Numbered from the stretch's first letter, positions 46,433 through 58,179 are shown. The stretch: 64,000 bases of DNA from Isoetes taiwanensis (GCA_021234155.1 JAJEKV010000031.1:7888748-7952747), one strand, 5' to 3'. Program-made: numbers and translations. Notes: generated by a model from the letters alone, not told the origin.

Positions 46433-48704
46433 GGTTGTCATACTTATCCATAGGATTTATCGGAACGTCAAAGCACAATTACTGTATTGTAGTAAGTAGC
46501 AGGCATGTATTGAAGCCATATACGAAGTAACTATGGGGATCTTAACCATGTAGCAGGCAGCATTTTAACCATGTAGCAGGCAACATTACTTAAGCAATTA
46601 AGTTACTGTTGGGTTCCATCATAATAGAAAGATGTGCAATAATCTGCAAGAACATCAATTAATAAGATGTGTCACAGCACAAACAAAAGAACAAGGCTGC
46701 TGGAAGCAGAGGAGACAGCATTGTCTGTGCAATGCAATAGAAACAGAGCAGAGATGTCGAAAATAATGCAAAGAGGCCTTGCAAAACATCTTCCACTGTT
46801 TGCAAAGATGTTTGGATTGGCCTGTCATGTGATGTAAGAACAAAACAGTAGATAGGAATTACTCATATAGCAGTTCTTCATGTGCAGATTCTGGCTAGAT
46901 CAGGGGCTCAGTGTAGGGAGAGGTCTCGCTTCACGGAGGATCAATTGTGAGAATAATTTTTTGCGTTTTTTCATTTTGCAAGTTGCATGCTGCATTTTAA
47001 AGCTTGGTGCAGATATATTAGTATTTGTTATAGAATCCATCTTATTTTACTCTTGTGTTATCTTATTTGGCTTGTATAATATCTAATTTTGCATTTATAA
47101 GTTACATGTCTTGTGTCATTTGGTTGCTTTCCTTTTTCACAAAGTTTCATGTTGAACTAAGTTTCAGATACAAGAAACCTAGGCAATTCCTTGTATTCCT
47201 CCTATGAAACAGGTCTAATGCACATCAATATACTTGCTTTGATGCAGGGAAGGAACGTGATGTAGGCACATGCAAGTTTCCAGAATCTAAGTGAAGTAGT
47301 CAAGATTGTTATTGATCGTTACATGTCGAATCGCACAAGTGGAACTGTGACATTTAAGTGTTTGGCCAACATTTGAATGGACTTCATTTGTGTTGGTCAA
47401 CTATTAACAAGGGATACGGACCCTAGTCCATTGTCACAGATAGGGAATGGATTATCCAAGCATTTGGAAATACATAATCTAGAAATATCAATAGACAGAG
47501 TTTGGAAATATCTTAAATAATATCCACAATTTCAAGGGCAGTTTCTGTTTCTATTCCACAGCAATAATAATATTATTATAGAAATGGCAAAAGTTAATGT
47601 TTAATACTGATCTCAAGATATTTCATGCAACAAGATGGGTTGGCAATATCCAGCCGATGCTTTTTTAATGCATTTGTTGCAGACTGCCTGCCACATCGTG
47701 CAAGAGCTGGTTTTTCCTATTAATCTCTGCAAAATCTATATGGTTAAGATGCCATACAAGCATGAAAGCAAAGAGAAGTGAATCTAATCTAGGTAAAAGA
47801 ATATTACTTGTAAAACCCAATTTGTCCCTTGCATATCAAAATTTTATAGTGCAAACACTCTTGTTGTTCTTGATTGCTTGACATTTTTTCAATCTTTGGT
47901 GTGGCTATTGATATAATGTATATATCGGTAGATATTCATTTTGTATAAAGCCGATAGATATTCATTTCGTACATGCTGCATAATGCTCTAAATAGGGAGA
48001 TCAAAGTGATGAAAAGCTAGAGATCAAACAAAGGACAACCAAGATAATTGACTGTGCACAAATCAAATCAATAAGTTTGGCATGGATAATTGGCAAATGT
48101 GGAGTCCTATTAATAAGAGGCTAGAAATATGCGGCACCATCAATGGTAGGCTAGTGCGGCATTAATAGAACACGGGGTCAACAAATAGTTATTATAACCT
48201 CCATTCAAGGTACACAAGTGCACCAATGATGGAACATAATGTCAACAATTGGGTGCAAAGACCCCCTTTCATTCAAAACGGAATTGCCAGAGCTAGGCCC
48301 ATTAGATGGGGTAGGAGAGGATATCATTAGAAAGCCAAAAATCTAAGGTTTCTAATGATATACAATATGGCTATAGTTAGGATATATTTCAATGTTTTTA
48401 TAATGGTTTAACCTTAAGTGGGCCAAATATGGCGCTCCTCCCCTAGCGGCGCCTACACAACCGGAAGAGGCACTCTAAGCCAGCAGGAGAAGCTTTGGCT
48501 TTGTGACCTCTGTTGGTCTGGGAAAACTTTGGAGGTTAAACGTTCGGAACTGGCAAAACGATTTTGGACGGAGGAGGACAACGGGGAGAAAGCAACACAG
48601 AATACCCAGGTACGTTGTCATTCGGAAGACAAATTTGTGGGCCTATTCGAATAAATTGGCATAATTCTTAGGCTTCTCAGTGTCTTGGCTGAACTAGATT
48701 CACC
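46433..48704. other. Gene-poor stretch with a short duplication
   Basis: GGCCTTGCAAAACATCTTCC from the kinase exon (about 46386) recurs at about 46774, as a 27-base match. A plus-strand frame at 48418-48654 (78 codons, ending in a possible exon/GTACG boundary) has no recognisable domain. The remainder is AT-rich and shows no family I know. Confidence 0.5.
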
Positions 48705-49440
48705 AATATGTTAGTATAGTATGATTATCCTGGGCATACAAAGTTGTTCTGCCTGGGAAGCAAGGGTATTTTGGGCTAAAGCTGGATACAGGCTTCCGTT
48801 CCTTTCTTTCTTGCCTTATTCTCTAAACTTGTGGATTCCTAACCAACGGTAAAGGAAGTCCCGCTCTGAGGCTCATTGATTTTAGATTTGCACAATCTGC
48901 AAACACCTAAAAATGGCCTGCAAATGCTCAATTTGGTTGTTTTTTTGAAGAACATGCCATTAATACAGTAGTTCATGACGTATCTCGTAGATATCTCGTC
49001 CAAATTGATGGATTACATAGTCTGGCATAAAATTTGCACACAAATTCCTGCATTTTTATAGCTGAATCCATGGCTCTTTCAACAAAATTTTGGATTTCCC
49101 AGGCCATAGGCATGTGTCTATCAACCCAATCGGCCTGATTCCTGAATCGAATTTGTGCATGTGCATGCACAGTTGCCCTATCGAAGCTGTATTTTCTGTC
49201 CCAGATCACATTCTGGATAAGGAACGGCCGAATTGGGTTTACTGGTCTCTTAGTGTAGTATGATTAATCTGCACATACAAAGTTTTTCTGCCTAGGCAAG
49301 GTTGTTTTCAGCTAAAACTAGATACAGGCTTCCGGTCCTTTGTCCCTTCCTTGGCTTGCTCTCTAGAATGGCAGATTTACAAGGAAAGAAAATCCACCTC
49401 TCAGAGCCATTGGTTTTCGATTTTCTGTACTCTTTCAGCC
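48705..49440. repeat. Diverged direct duplication
   Basis: About 190 bases at 48705-48900 and 49240-49440 align: TAGTATGATTA...CATACAAAGTT, CTGCCT(G/A)GG, AGATACAGGCTTCCGG and AGCC(A)TTG(A/G)TTTT. Spacing is about 540 bp. A separate phrase (GAATCCATGG(G)C...TATCAAC(C/T)CAATC) is shared by 49065-49130 and 50680-50715. Confidence 0.6.
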
Positions 49441-51187
49441 TACTCAAAGATAGCATTTATCAAGTTGCTTCCAATTTTTGGAGCCGCCCTATGTTTTGAG
49501 GACTTTATATTATGAGAATATGCAGTGGCATCTATGATGGACATCATGTATGTGCACCATCATTGCGTCAACTTTGAGGATGTAAGCCATTTTCTGCTGC
49601 GTTCACTTTATGCTTCAACAACGAAGATGCATGCAATTTGCTGCAGTGGTAAGCTGTGGTAAGTCATTAATCATGGATGTTTTTGTGTCTTATTCATCTT
49701 TGCTTATTTTAAAGATTAATTTAAATAGAGGCATAACGTTTCCATGCTGAAGGCATCCTCAGAAAAGTATGACCCAGATTGAATTTATAAGCAAATTCTT
49801 AGATAACACGGGAGACTGAACTTCAACATGTTTGTCTTTAGATTGCTTACTAGTTGCTTCTGCTTTGGCATTACATGTATGCATATGATGTGCCTTGAAA
49901 GGCTGGAAGTGGGACTCCAGAGAAGGCACCTAAACTTTAAAGAGGATATGAAATTTAAGTCATTCATAAGTTTCGTGCCTCCTTGAATATTGATAATGTT
50001 TGATTGATACAGGAAGCAGAATTTTGACTCTAGTGCAAACTTTGCATATGTTCTTTCAAAAGTATTCTGGGAACAAACATCACCAAGATCAGATTGCCAA
50101 CACTTTGCTATATTTGATATTGGAGAAGATAGAACAAAGGGGTACTTGTGATAGACCAGGTTAATTTTATGATCACCACAAACATGAGAAAGAATGAAGA
50201 GGTAAGATGCTTACAATTAGCAATCAAAGTTTGGTTTAAGCTTGGCCGATGACATCTCGGATTTATAATGCACGGGCCTTGCAATGAATGAGATAACAAC
50301 CTTCAAGGAGAATTGCTTGAGTTGGTTATTCTAAAAACTGGGCATGTAGAGCATATGAAATTGTAAGTTCTGAAGACAATAAGGACTATACATTATGAAC
50401 ATTGCTCGGTTATGTTGAACAGTTGTATTTAAGTTTAACATTCTTAAAATTCACATGATGACGTCTTTCTTATTTAGAAACATTTAAATTACCAACCATT
50501 CTCATGCCTTACCTTTCTGTAAACTACTGAGACGTTGGATTCACATGACGTAGGTTATTGCATGTTGATGTTGCAGGAGAAGCGAGATTTTGCTTCGTAT
50601 TGGTCACCCTCACTCTTTTGAATAAACATATGGATTCTGGCTCCGATTGGTATGTTTTGCAACCAAATTTCTAGATTTTTATTGCCGAATCCATGGGCCT
50701 ATCAACTCAATCCTCCAGCAAAGTGTTAATATATGTACTTTCATCAGATTGAGACTCTCACAACAAATATACTGGCAGAAGAACCACTACTATAGCTTCA
50801 TCACATCAAATATCTTTGACGATCATATACATACCTCTCTACTATTAACTCCTTCAAAAACAAGTGTACTTATACACACACCATAGTTAATTTATTAAAA
50901 AAAAATTATTGTACGTAATCTGGGGAAAACACACACACACACACACAAGAACAGAAGGCGCTGGCTCCGCCAGCGCTAAATTCTTGTAGCAAGTAAAATA
51001 AGTTTGATAACAATGAAAATCAAAGGGCTTGCAACATAAGAAACATAAGCTAAGATTCAAAAAGCATTGTCATTCCATATCTGCCATTGTAGCCATTCTT
51101 ATCTTTGAAAGAACTTAGCCAATCCAAAATCTGCCACTACACAGCTTGGTGCTTGAGTTCCAAAGACCAAATAATGGTTGTTTATTA
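49441..51187. other. No gene recognised; includes (AC)n and a small hairpin
   Basis: An (AC)n microsatellite lies at 50929-50947. GCGCTGG/CCAGCGC forms a 7-bp perfect stem with a 5-base loop at 50958-50976. No protein-like frame is convincing. Confidence 0.55.
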
Positions 51188-51404
51188 ACTAAGCCATGTA
51201 GGCTGCGCATTCCAGTTTTTCTTGCATTGTTATGTTGCTCACATATTTGCAATTGAGAAATTTATTATAGGATTCCACATGTTTGCATAATCATGGTAAA
51301 TAAGTCTTTGGGACTAAGCCATGTAGGCTATTTATCTTGCATTGTTACGTGCTCACAAGTTTGCAATTGAGAAATTTACTATAGGATCCACATGTTCAAT
51401 GGCG
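51188..51404. repeat. Diverged tandem repeat of about 125 bp
   Basis: ACTAAGCCATGTAGGCT starts at about 51188 and 51313, each followed by CTTGCATTGTTA, GTTTGCAATTGAGAAATTTA-like text and TATAGGAT(T)CCACATGTT. Two units. Confidence 0.7.
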
Positions 51405-51559
51405 GTAGAGTGCTTGATTCTATTTATCAAATATTCCCTCCAATTTGAATGCTCACTCACGCTTTTGAAACAGTGTGACTTTTCATCAAATAAAGATTCA
51501 AAAGCAATGTCATTGTAATTGTAAGTTCATTGTGCATAATAGATGTCAAATTTGCATTG

Positions 51560-52150
51560 ACACATGTTAAGCTGGCACACTATCAGCAGCAAGTCAATCC
51601 TAGGCTCACAAGAGGCCCACACCAGTACTTGTACACCCAGCTACCCATGAAGAAACGCAGGCTTATAGCTTCCATTCGCACGGGGGCACATCGCCTCCGC
51701 ATTGAAACAGGGCGTTGGGCTCGTGAAGCACGGGAGCAAAGGCTTTGCCAGTGTTGCCACCAGGGCGCGATTGAGGATGAATGTCATGCCCTCCAGACCT
51801 GCCCAGCATTTACCCATATCCGAGAGCGATATGTTCGATTACTAGTGCCTGGCCAGCCGTTGCATCAGTTATTGGCTACGGCGTCAGTGGGTTTGTTGGG
51901 GTCATACCTCCAGGAGGTTATGGATGCACGGACTCGTTTGTGTCCTACGGGACGGTATTGAACTGTCCTATGCAATTGTACAGTGTGCCAGCAGGCTTAT
52001 TACTGCTAAGGTTTTTCCCTCGAAAACCCTTCGGGGCGGGGGTTTTTTAATCCTGTCAGTAATATGCTTGCTGCTCTCTTTTTTGTTTGGGTCCCATAGG
52101 CCAATTGGTCTCCGTGGACGCTAAAAACCTATTCTATTCTATTCTATTAT
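51560..52150 (+). mobile_element. 5'-truncated LINE tail with 3' hairpin
   Basis: The plus-strand frame 51530-51961 reads KKRRLIASIRTGAHRLRIE, then a zinc-binding CQCC...DECH...TC segment followed by CPAFTHIRERY. This is the C-terminal end of non-LTR retrotransposon reverse-transcriptase proteins. A hairpin follows at 51995-52067 (GCTTATTACTG...CAGTAATATGC with AAAACCC/GGGTTTT inside), then a (CTATT)n-like tail at 52128-52148. Only the 3' end is present, as is usual for dead-on-arrival LINE insertions. It is a different lineage from the LINE at 56-62 kb, which has a zf-RVT tail and a poly(A) end. Confidence 0.8.
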
Positions 52151-52842
52151 AGCTTATAGTTGGAATTTGCACTCTAACTTATGGTTGGAGATCATAAATA
52201 TTTGAATCCAATGCAGTTTTCCCATATATGTATCTTTCCATGTTACAATCCTAATTAGTGCAGTCGGGCCTATGTACAAAGGTAGATGTGAATAACCAAC
52301 TATTAGAGGCAACAATAACATTCCTAAGGTTCACATAGGTGTATTTGTATTGTTTCTACTAAGTTATTTGGATATTGAATGTAAGATCCAAATATATCAA
52401 ATAAAACAGGCAAATCGAATACAGTTGTGCACATTTAAAATAATAACCTATAATATGATAGAGTGCCTCACTTTACGCAACAATTACAAAAATAAGATTG
52501 CAGGGCGAGCATATTTTGGGCATGCTCTTCTCATTGCGGCCCAAAACAGTTATACCCAGCAATGCTGGGCCAACTGGGCACCATTACTAGTGTATTGATA
52601 AAGATGCCAATGTAACTTTTTTTGAACCCTTCTATTCAATTTGTTGTTTAATGAATTTGAAAGGTGAAGCTATCCAACCTTCTCATCTCTGCAAAACCCC
52701 TAGCTTTTCCCCAAGCTTGCCCTTCTACTATTTTTTTTCTTTTGGCATTGTTAGTGACAATAGCAATGTTAGTGTTGATAGCAATGTTGGCTGCACATTT
52801 TTTTCTTATGGCCACTTGACTTATTTATTCCAAACGAGGGAG
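52151..52842. other. No gene recognised
   Basis: AT-rich 3' flank of the LRR receptor-like protein gene. TAGTGACAATAGCAATGTTA and TAGTGTTGATAGCAATGTT repeat locally near 52750-52780. Confidence 0.5.
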
Positions 52843-52926
52843 CATAGAAACCATATGGAAATATTGTTTCAGATTCGTACAGTACATAGAAACCATATGG
52901 AAATATTGTTTCAGATTCGTACAGTA
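52843..52926. repeat. Perfect 42-bp tandem duplication
   Basis: CATAGAAACCATATGGAAAT... is repeated exactly, unit 1 at 52843-52884 and unit 2 at 52885-52926. The stop codon of the LRR receptor-like protein lies in unit 2. The perfect identity suggests a recent event. Confidence 0.95.
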
Positions 52927-55499
52927 AGTACTATGCTGAAGATGAAGCCTATAAAGATTCCAATGTAGAATCCAGGATTCCAAACATACTCTTTGAACCA
53001 ACTATTCCAGTCTTGTGCCCCCTCCACAACATCAGTGGTCTTGCTTGTTTTTGTATTACATTTTACTGTTAATGGTGGACCACATAGTTTGTTTCCTTCA
53101 AATCCTGAGGCCTTGAACTTTGTGTAACAGTTATGGTCTGTTGGAACATGCCCACTTAAATTGTTATGAGACACGTCAAACACTTCCAAACTGTCAATGC
53201 TACACAGCTCAACTGGAATAATACCACTTAACTGATTCCATGAAAGATCTAGTGTCTCCATAGCCTTAAGATTTCCTAGATGAGGAGGAATCTCACCGTT
53301 GAACTGATTATGGGACAAGTTTAGTTGCTTCAGTACTACAAGATTGCCCAATTCTGATGGAATGGATCCGCTCAACTTATTGTTGGACACGTCAAAGCTT
53401 GCGGTTTTGATACTTACACTGTGGGAAAACTGCCGAGGCTCACCTTTCCATTGTATAGTGACATCAAAGTCACCAGCTGTTGGGTTATCAGCTATGTCAC
53501 GAGTCATCATTATGAGTTCATTCCAGGAGCTCTCCCAGGAGCTCTGGTTTTGAAGGCCAATTAGTCTTGTCAGGTCTTGAGGCAGATTCCCAGTGATGTT
53601 ATTGTTTGATAGATCCAGAACTGTGATGCTAGTCAAATTGCCAATGCATTCAGATATTGTCCCTTCTAGATTATTGTATGCCAGCTTGAGGAAAACTAAA
53701 CCCTGCAGATTGCAAAGCTCCTTTGGAACTGGGTCTGAAAATTTATTATTGCTTAAATCCACCACCATTGTTGTTCTTTGATCATGAAACCCCACAGTTG
53801 GAATTCGTCCTGTAAATCTATTATTATTCAATGTAACGATGCCAAAGTTCGAAATAATGAAGTTAGACGGTATTTCTCCATCCAGCTTGTTGTCATGCAG
53901 TGTCAAATAATAGAGAGAGCGACTATTTCCAATCTCAAAAGGTATCCTGCCTCTCAAATCATTGCCATGCAGGTTTAAGATTGCTAACTGCTCAAGCTTG
54001 CTTATATTTGGGATAATGCCAGTCAAAGAATTATTTCCTAATGACAGGAACATCAGATTAGAAAACTCGCCCAATTGGTCTGGGATGTTACCTGTCAAAC
54101 TATTAGAAGAAAGATCCAAAGCGTGAAGACTTGTACAACTGCATTCTTCAATTGGAATATTTCCGATAAGGTTATTGGAATCGAGGGATACATAGGCAAG
54201 ACTAGAGCAGTTTGCGAAAAGTTCCCTCGGTATAAAACCGCTAAGCTTGTTAGAAGAGAGCGTCAAGAATTCGAGGGCAGAACAATTACCCAACTCCCCT
54301 GGAATGTTACCTGTGAGTGCATTATAAGAGAGATCTAGCCAACTGAGAGCAGACATCCCTGATATGCCTAATAACATTTCTGCAAGGTTACCAGATAAGT
54401 GGTTGAATGAGATATCTACGGCAGAAAGAAAAGAACAATTAGTAAATCCTCGAGGAATACTACCCATCAAGTTGTTTCCTGAGAGATCTAGACTCCACAT
54501 GACGGAGCAATTGGTGAACAATGCACTTGGGATCTCACCCGATAACTTGTTACCATGTAAATTTAGGTCCACTAGAGCAGAAAACATACCGAAATCTTGT
54601 GGAATATTACCGGTCAAGTTGTTTCCAGAGAGATCTAGAAGCCTTAGGACAGAGCAATTGGTGACACTTGGGATCTCACCCGATAATTTGTTACTACCTA
54701 ATAATAGATATTCCAGAGCAGAAAACATTTGTGGAATATTACCAGTCAAGTTGTTTCCTGAGAGATCTAGACTCCACATGACGGAGCAATTGGTGAACAA
54801 TGCACTTGGGATCTCACCTGATAACTCGTTACTCCCTAAACTCAAAAACTCCAGAGCAGAACAATCAGCAACTCCTCGAGGAATGCTACCAGTCAAGTTG
54901 TTATAGCTGAGATCCAGATGACGTAGAACAGAGCAATTAGCAACTCCTTGAGGAATGCTACCAGTGAAGTTGTTATTGCTGAGATCCAGATCACTTAGAA
55001 CAGAGCAATTGGTGAACAATGCACTTGGGATCTCACCCGACAACTTATTATGCCGTAACCTCAAATTCTCCAGAGCAGAAAACATACCTAGATCTTTTGG
55101 AATGTTCCCAGTCATATCATTGTTTTCAAGATGTAAAGTCCTAAGGGCAGATAATGAAGCAAAACAAGCAGAAATTGATCCATTTAACACGGGTCCCCAC
55201 ACTGTCAATTCCTGCAGACCTCTGCATTTGCATAATTCATCTCCTAGTGGTCCAGATAAGTTTTGAGACATTACTACTATACTCTCCACATGTGTAGACG
55301 AGGAATCGCAAGTAATTCCTGTCCAGTTGCACATTAGACTTCTATTATTTGAGTTCCAGTCTATCAAATAATTATCTGGATCATAAAGACCATCCTTAAA
55401 ACGCAAAAGAGCAAAAAATTCCTCATCATTATCATGGGCTCCAGAGTAGTGAGAGGCGGAAGCTAGAACGAAGAGCATGTATAACAACAATCTTCCCAT
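52911..55499 (-). CDS. LRR receptor-like protein (RLP), no kinase
   Basis: Single exon of 862 codons. It has a signal peptide (about 1-21, MGRLLLYMLFVLASASHYSG), an LRRNT_2 cap (EEFFALLRFKDGLYDPD...WNWTGITCD type, about 27-66), more than 25 plant-type leucine-rich repeats (LxxLxLxxNxLxGxIPxxL), and an island of about 60 residues before the last repeats (QNQSSWESSWNEL...IQWKG, about 650-700). Four further LRRs and a C-cap follow (NKLCGPPL), then an acidic/amphipathic spacer and one membrane segment (GFYIGIFIGFIFSIVLTV, about 840-858). There is no kinase domain and almost no cytoplasmic tail, as in RLPs, which pair with co-receptor kinases such as SOBIR1/BAK1 to sense ligands in defence or development. 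The island placement resembles peptide- or BR-sensing families. Ligand is unknown. Many NxS/T sites fit an apoplastic ectodomain. Uninterrupted frame in clean sequence. Confidence 0.95.
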   Translation of the reverse strand: MGRLLLYMLFVLASASHYSGAHDNDEEFFALLRFKDGLYDPDNYLIDWNSNNRSLMCNWTGITCDSSSTHVESIVVMSQNLSGPLGDELCKCRGLQELTVWGPVLNGSISACFASLSALRTLHLENNDMTGNIPKDLGMFSALENLRLRHNKLSGEIPSALFTNCSVLSDLDLSNNNFTGSIPQGVANCSVLRHLDLSYNNLTGSIPRGVADCSALEFLSLGSNELSGEIPSALFTNCSVMWSLDLSGNNLTGNIPQMFSALEYLLLGSNKLSGEIPSVTNCSVLRLLDLSGNNLTGNIPQDFGMFSALVDLNLHGNKLSGEIPSALFTNCSVMWSLDLSGNNLMGSIPRGFTNCSFLSAVDISFNHLSGNLAEMLLGISGMSALSWLDLSYNALTGNIPGELGNCSALEFLTLSSNKLSGFIPRELFANCSSLAYVSLDSNNLIGNIPIEECSCTSLHALDLSSNSLTGNIPDQLGEFSNLMFLSLGNNSLTGIIPNISKLEQLAILNLHGNDLRGRIPFEIGNSRSLYYLTLHDNKLDGEIPSNFIISNFGIVTLNNNRFTGRIPTVGFHDQRTTMVVDLSNNKFSDPVPKELCNLQGLVFLKLAYNNLEGTISECIGNLTSITVLDLSNNNITGNLPQDLTRLIGLQNQSSWESSWNELIMMTRDIADNPTAGDFDVTIQWKGEPRQFSHSVSIKTASFDVSNNKLSGSIPSELGNLVVLKQLNLSHNQFNGEIPPHLGNLKAMETLDLSWNQLSGIIPVELCSIDSLEVFDVSHNNLSGHVPTDHNCYTKFKASGFEGNKLCGPPLTVKCNTKTSKTTDVVEGAQDWNSWFKEYVWNPGFYIGIFIGFIFSIVLTVRI

Positions 55500-56043
55500 T
55501 GTTGCTGCTTATTTCTGAAAATGTGTGTATCAAAGCTAGAGCAGCAGCTGATTTCCAAATGCAATACTAAAGGTTGAATCGAGATTTGGATCAAAGCCTT
55601 CCCTTGGATAAAATGGCTTGGCTTGGCTTGTCATGTCACTGTCTAGAGCCTTTAAGAATACCTTACTATAATAATTAGCATCATACTCTACCATGTGGAC
55701 GACATCGAGTAGAGTCAGATCCGGACCCAAAACAATTAAAACAATTAATGAGTAGAGTAGGGTCCGCATTTGTTTTCATTCTTTTGGGCCCGAAACAATT
55801 AAAACAAACGGAAGCGGAAACACGGTTCGCTCTCTTTAAATTACTAGACTGTTTTTAGCTACTGTTTTTACTACACATCTAAATTACTAGACTCTTTTTA
55901 GCTACTATTTTTACTACACATTTGCCATACTGCTGTTATTGATACCCTTCGTTTTAGCTTTGCCATGTCAGTAATTCTAAAATAACCAGGTGTAATGAAC
56001 TTGTTTCTTCACAGCCTAAAGATTCAATAGCCATCTTAGATAA
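55500..56043. other. Upstream region of the RLP gene with a 43-bp tandem duplication
   Basis: AAATTACTAGACTGTTTTTA...CTACACATCT at 55838-55880 is followed by a near copy at 55881-55923 (a few substitutions). No TATA box can be assigned with confidence. The region also separates the RLP gene from the LINE on the opposite strand. Confidence 0.7.
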
Positions 56044-56473
56044 ATGTGTGAAATGGAAGTAAACAAAAAACAATTTGACACGAACATGACGGACGGAGGC
56101 GCAGCTTCAGCGGCATTGTTCGCGGCAGGTAACAGGCCTGGGTTCGACCCAGGTGATTACAACAGAGGTACAGGGCCTCCGATTCACCCTTCTACGGCAG
56201 CCCAGGGCAGGACAACAGTCGCCAGTGATCAGGCCATTGGGGATCCCCGTCGACCTTCCCCAGTCGAAGGGGCTTTCAACGAATCCTATCTAAAATTTGG
56301 GGCTTCTGCCCTGCAAGAGGTAAACCAATCTATTAGTCCGTTTCATAAGAGTTCTAGCCTAGCTACAAGTATCTCTGTCTTACATAGCATAGATCACTCC
56401 CCAAAAGGGGCAAACGAAAATGGAGCAGGGATGATAAAAGGAATGGAAGATCAGGCTCCCATTGCATGCGTGA

Positions 56474-58137
56474 GTGCTTAATGGGGCTATCAAAAAACTG
56501 AAAAACTCAATGTCAGGAGCAGAGGCAGGAATTAGTGTCAAAGGGCAGAACCAATCCACTTGTGTAGAAACATCAGACTCAACCATGAAAGAAGTAGCAA
56601 CAGAAAGCATTGGTGGTCATCCAAAAGCTCCAGCGTGGAAAGGACAGGATTCAGTGAAAGTAGTAAATAAGCCGAGATTTTCAGAATGGATTCAAAACCA
56701 CATTCAAGATAAGAATAGAAGCACAAGAGTCACAGAGGCGCTTCAAATGGTTGAGATGGGCCTCATTCAGAACCTTGGGACAAAAATTAGTAGCACTAAA
56801 CCAGGAATGGTCACTGGCACCAACAGAGTTGTGGAGGTAGAAGATAATTTTCCAGTGGCAGAAATTAATCACGAGGTGCATAGAAAGTATTTAGAAAGCT
56901 TGATCTCGCGCTCAGTTGTAGGCTTTTTTACAGGGGGCTTCTTGGACCTGCGCAGATTAAGCACTTGGCTATCAACACACTTGAAGAGGTTAGGGTTGCC
57001 CCAACACCAATCGCTTAAGGCATTGGGCAACAACTTCTTTCTTATTATGTTCGATTGTGAAGCAGCGGTAGATAGGCTAGTTGCCCGAGCAGCAGACCCT
57101 TTTGCAGGAGACTTCATTCTGTATCGGTTCTATACGCCAGGCTTCTCTCCTAAACAAACCTCTGCTATCAAAATCCCATGTTGGTTTGAAATAGAAGATC
57201 TACCACCAGACTTGCTAGTTCCAGAGTTCTTAAAGTCTATTGCTAACACACTAAGGCTCATACGTGTCACATTCAATTGCGAAGGGGCCTAGAATCTGTG
57301 TTGCTATCCCAGCAAACGCACATCCCTAAAGGAGTGACAGTAAAAAGCGGAATGTGTTGCTTCAAATTTTTACTTAAGCTCATAAATGGATGGGAAATAA
57401 GAAGGATGTTCCCCAACTTAGAGCTAGAAGGCGTAATCAAGTCAGACCACACAAGTGCCAAAGATAACATGGCCTCCAGGGCCAAAGATAGAGAGCAGGA
57501 ACCTGTTGCTACGGCTGATGTTACACATAAAGAAATAAGTCAAGTGACACTTCAACCTCTCCAGTGTACTGTCACCCCTCCATTTACACCCACTACAGAA
57601 ACAACTGCTGCCATCTCCTCATTCTCACCCATTCCTGAAAATATATTTGAAAATACGCCTCATAATAGACCAAAACCCAAAGAGGACATCCCAATCGGGG
57701 AGGGTCAGTGGCAAGTGGTAGCCTCCAAACACAGTACAAGAGCTAGAAATATTGCCAGGAAGTTCAGAGGCTCCCAAAACACAGTGGCCTTAAAAACTAC
57801 AGAGGCTCCACAGCCATTGTCGTCGTTGTCTAAATATATCACGGAGGCAACTTCTGTAGAAAAGGAGGAGCTTGCAGGTACAACAGGCAAAGATACACGT
57901 GATATGTGGCAAGCAAAAATGGCTTTGGTGATACACAAGGATAACTTCGCAGGGTCAGAAATAGTTGCAGCAGATGACGTGAAAATGTTGGATAACCCAT
58001 TCGCTCTAATAGGCAAGAAGAATAAGATGGATGCAAATGTGTATGTAGACAGCATGGGTGAGATGAAAAGAAAAAAAGCCTCAGCCCCCTCCGTTAGCAA
58101 CTCCGCTGGTGGTGAGGTGCTATTGAAGGGAAACTAG
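56474..58137 (+). pseudogene. LINE ORF1 (DUF4283 Gag-like), one frameshift
   Basis: The first part (56474-57292) includes SRSVVGFFTGGFLDLRRLST, LKALGNNFFLIMFDCEAA, DFILYRFYTPGFSP and IPCWFEIEDLPPDLLVPEFL, the pattern of the DUF4283 domain found in plant LINE ORF1 proteins, which coat element RNA. The reading shifts at about 57280 into 57277-58137, a low-complexity, Thr/Ser/Pro-rich tail with a GEGQWQVVASKHS segment typical of these proteins. No CCHC zinc knuckle is evident. Confidence 0.75.
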
Positions 58138-58179
58138 ATGTGGTAAATAGAGGTGCTGGCCATACTCCTAAAACTCATA

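Noticed and set aside
54075-54906. Plus-strand frames of up to 180 codons
   Set aside because: They are antisense shadows of the LRR receptor-like protein.
56130-56155. tRNA gene or Pol III B box (GGTTCGACCC)
   Set aside because: No cloverleaf or A box at the right distance, and it sits in an open frame at the 5' end of the LINE region.
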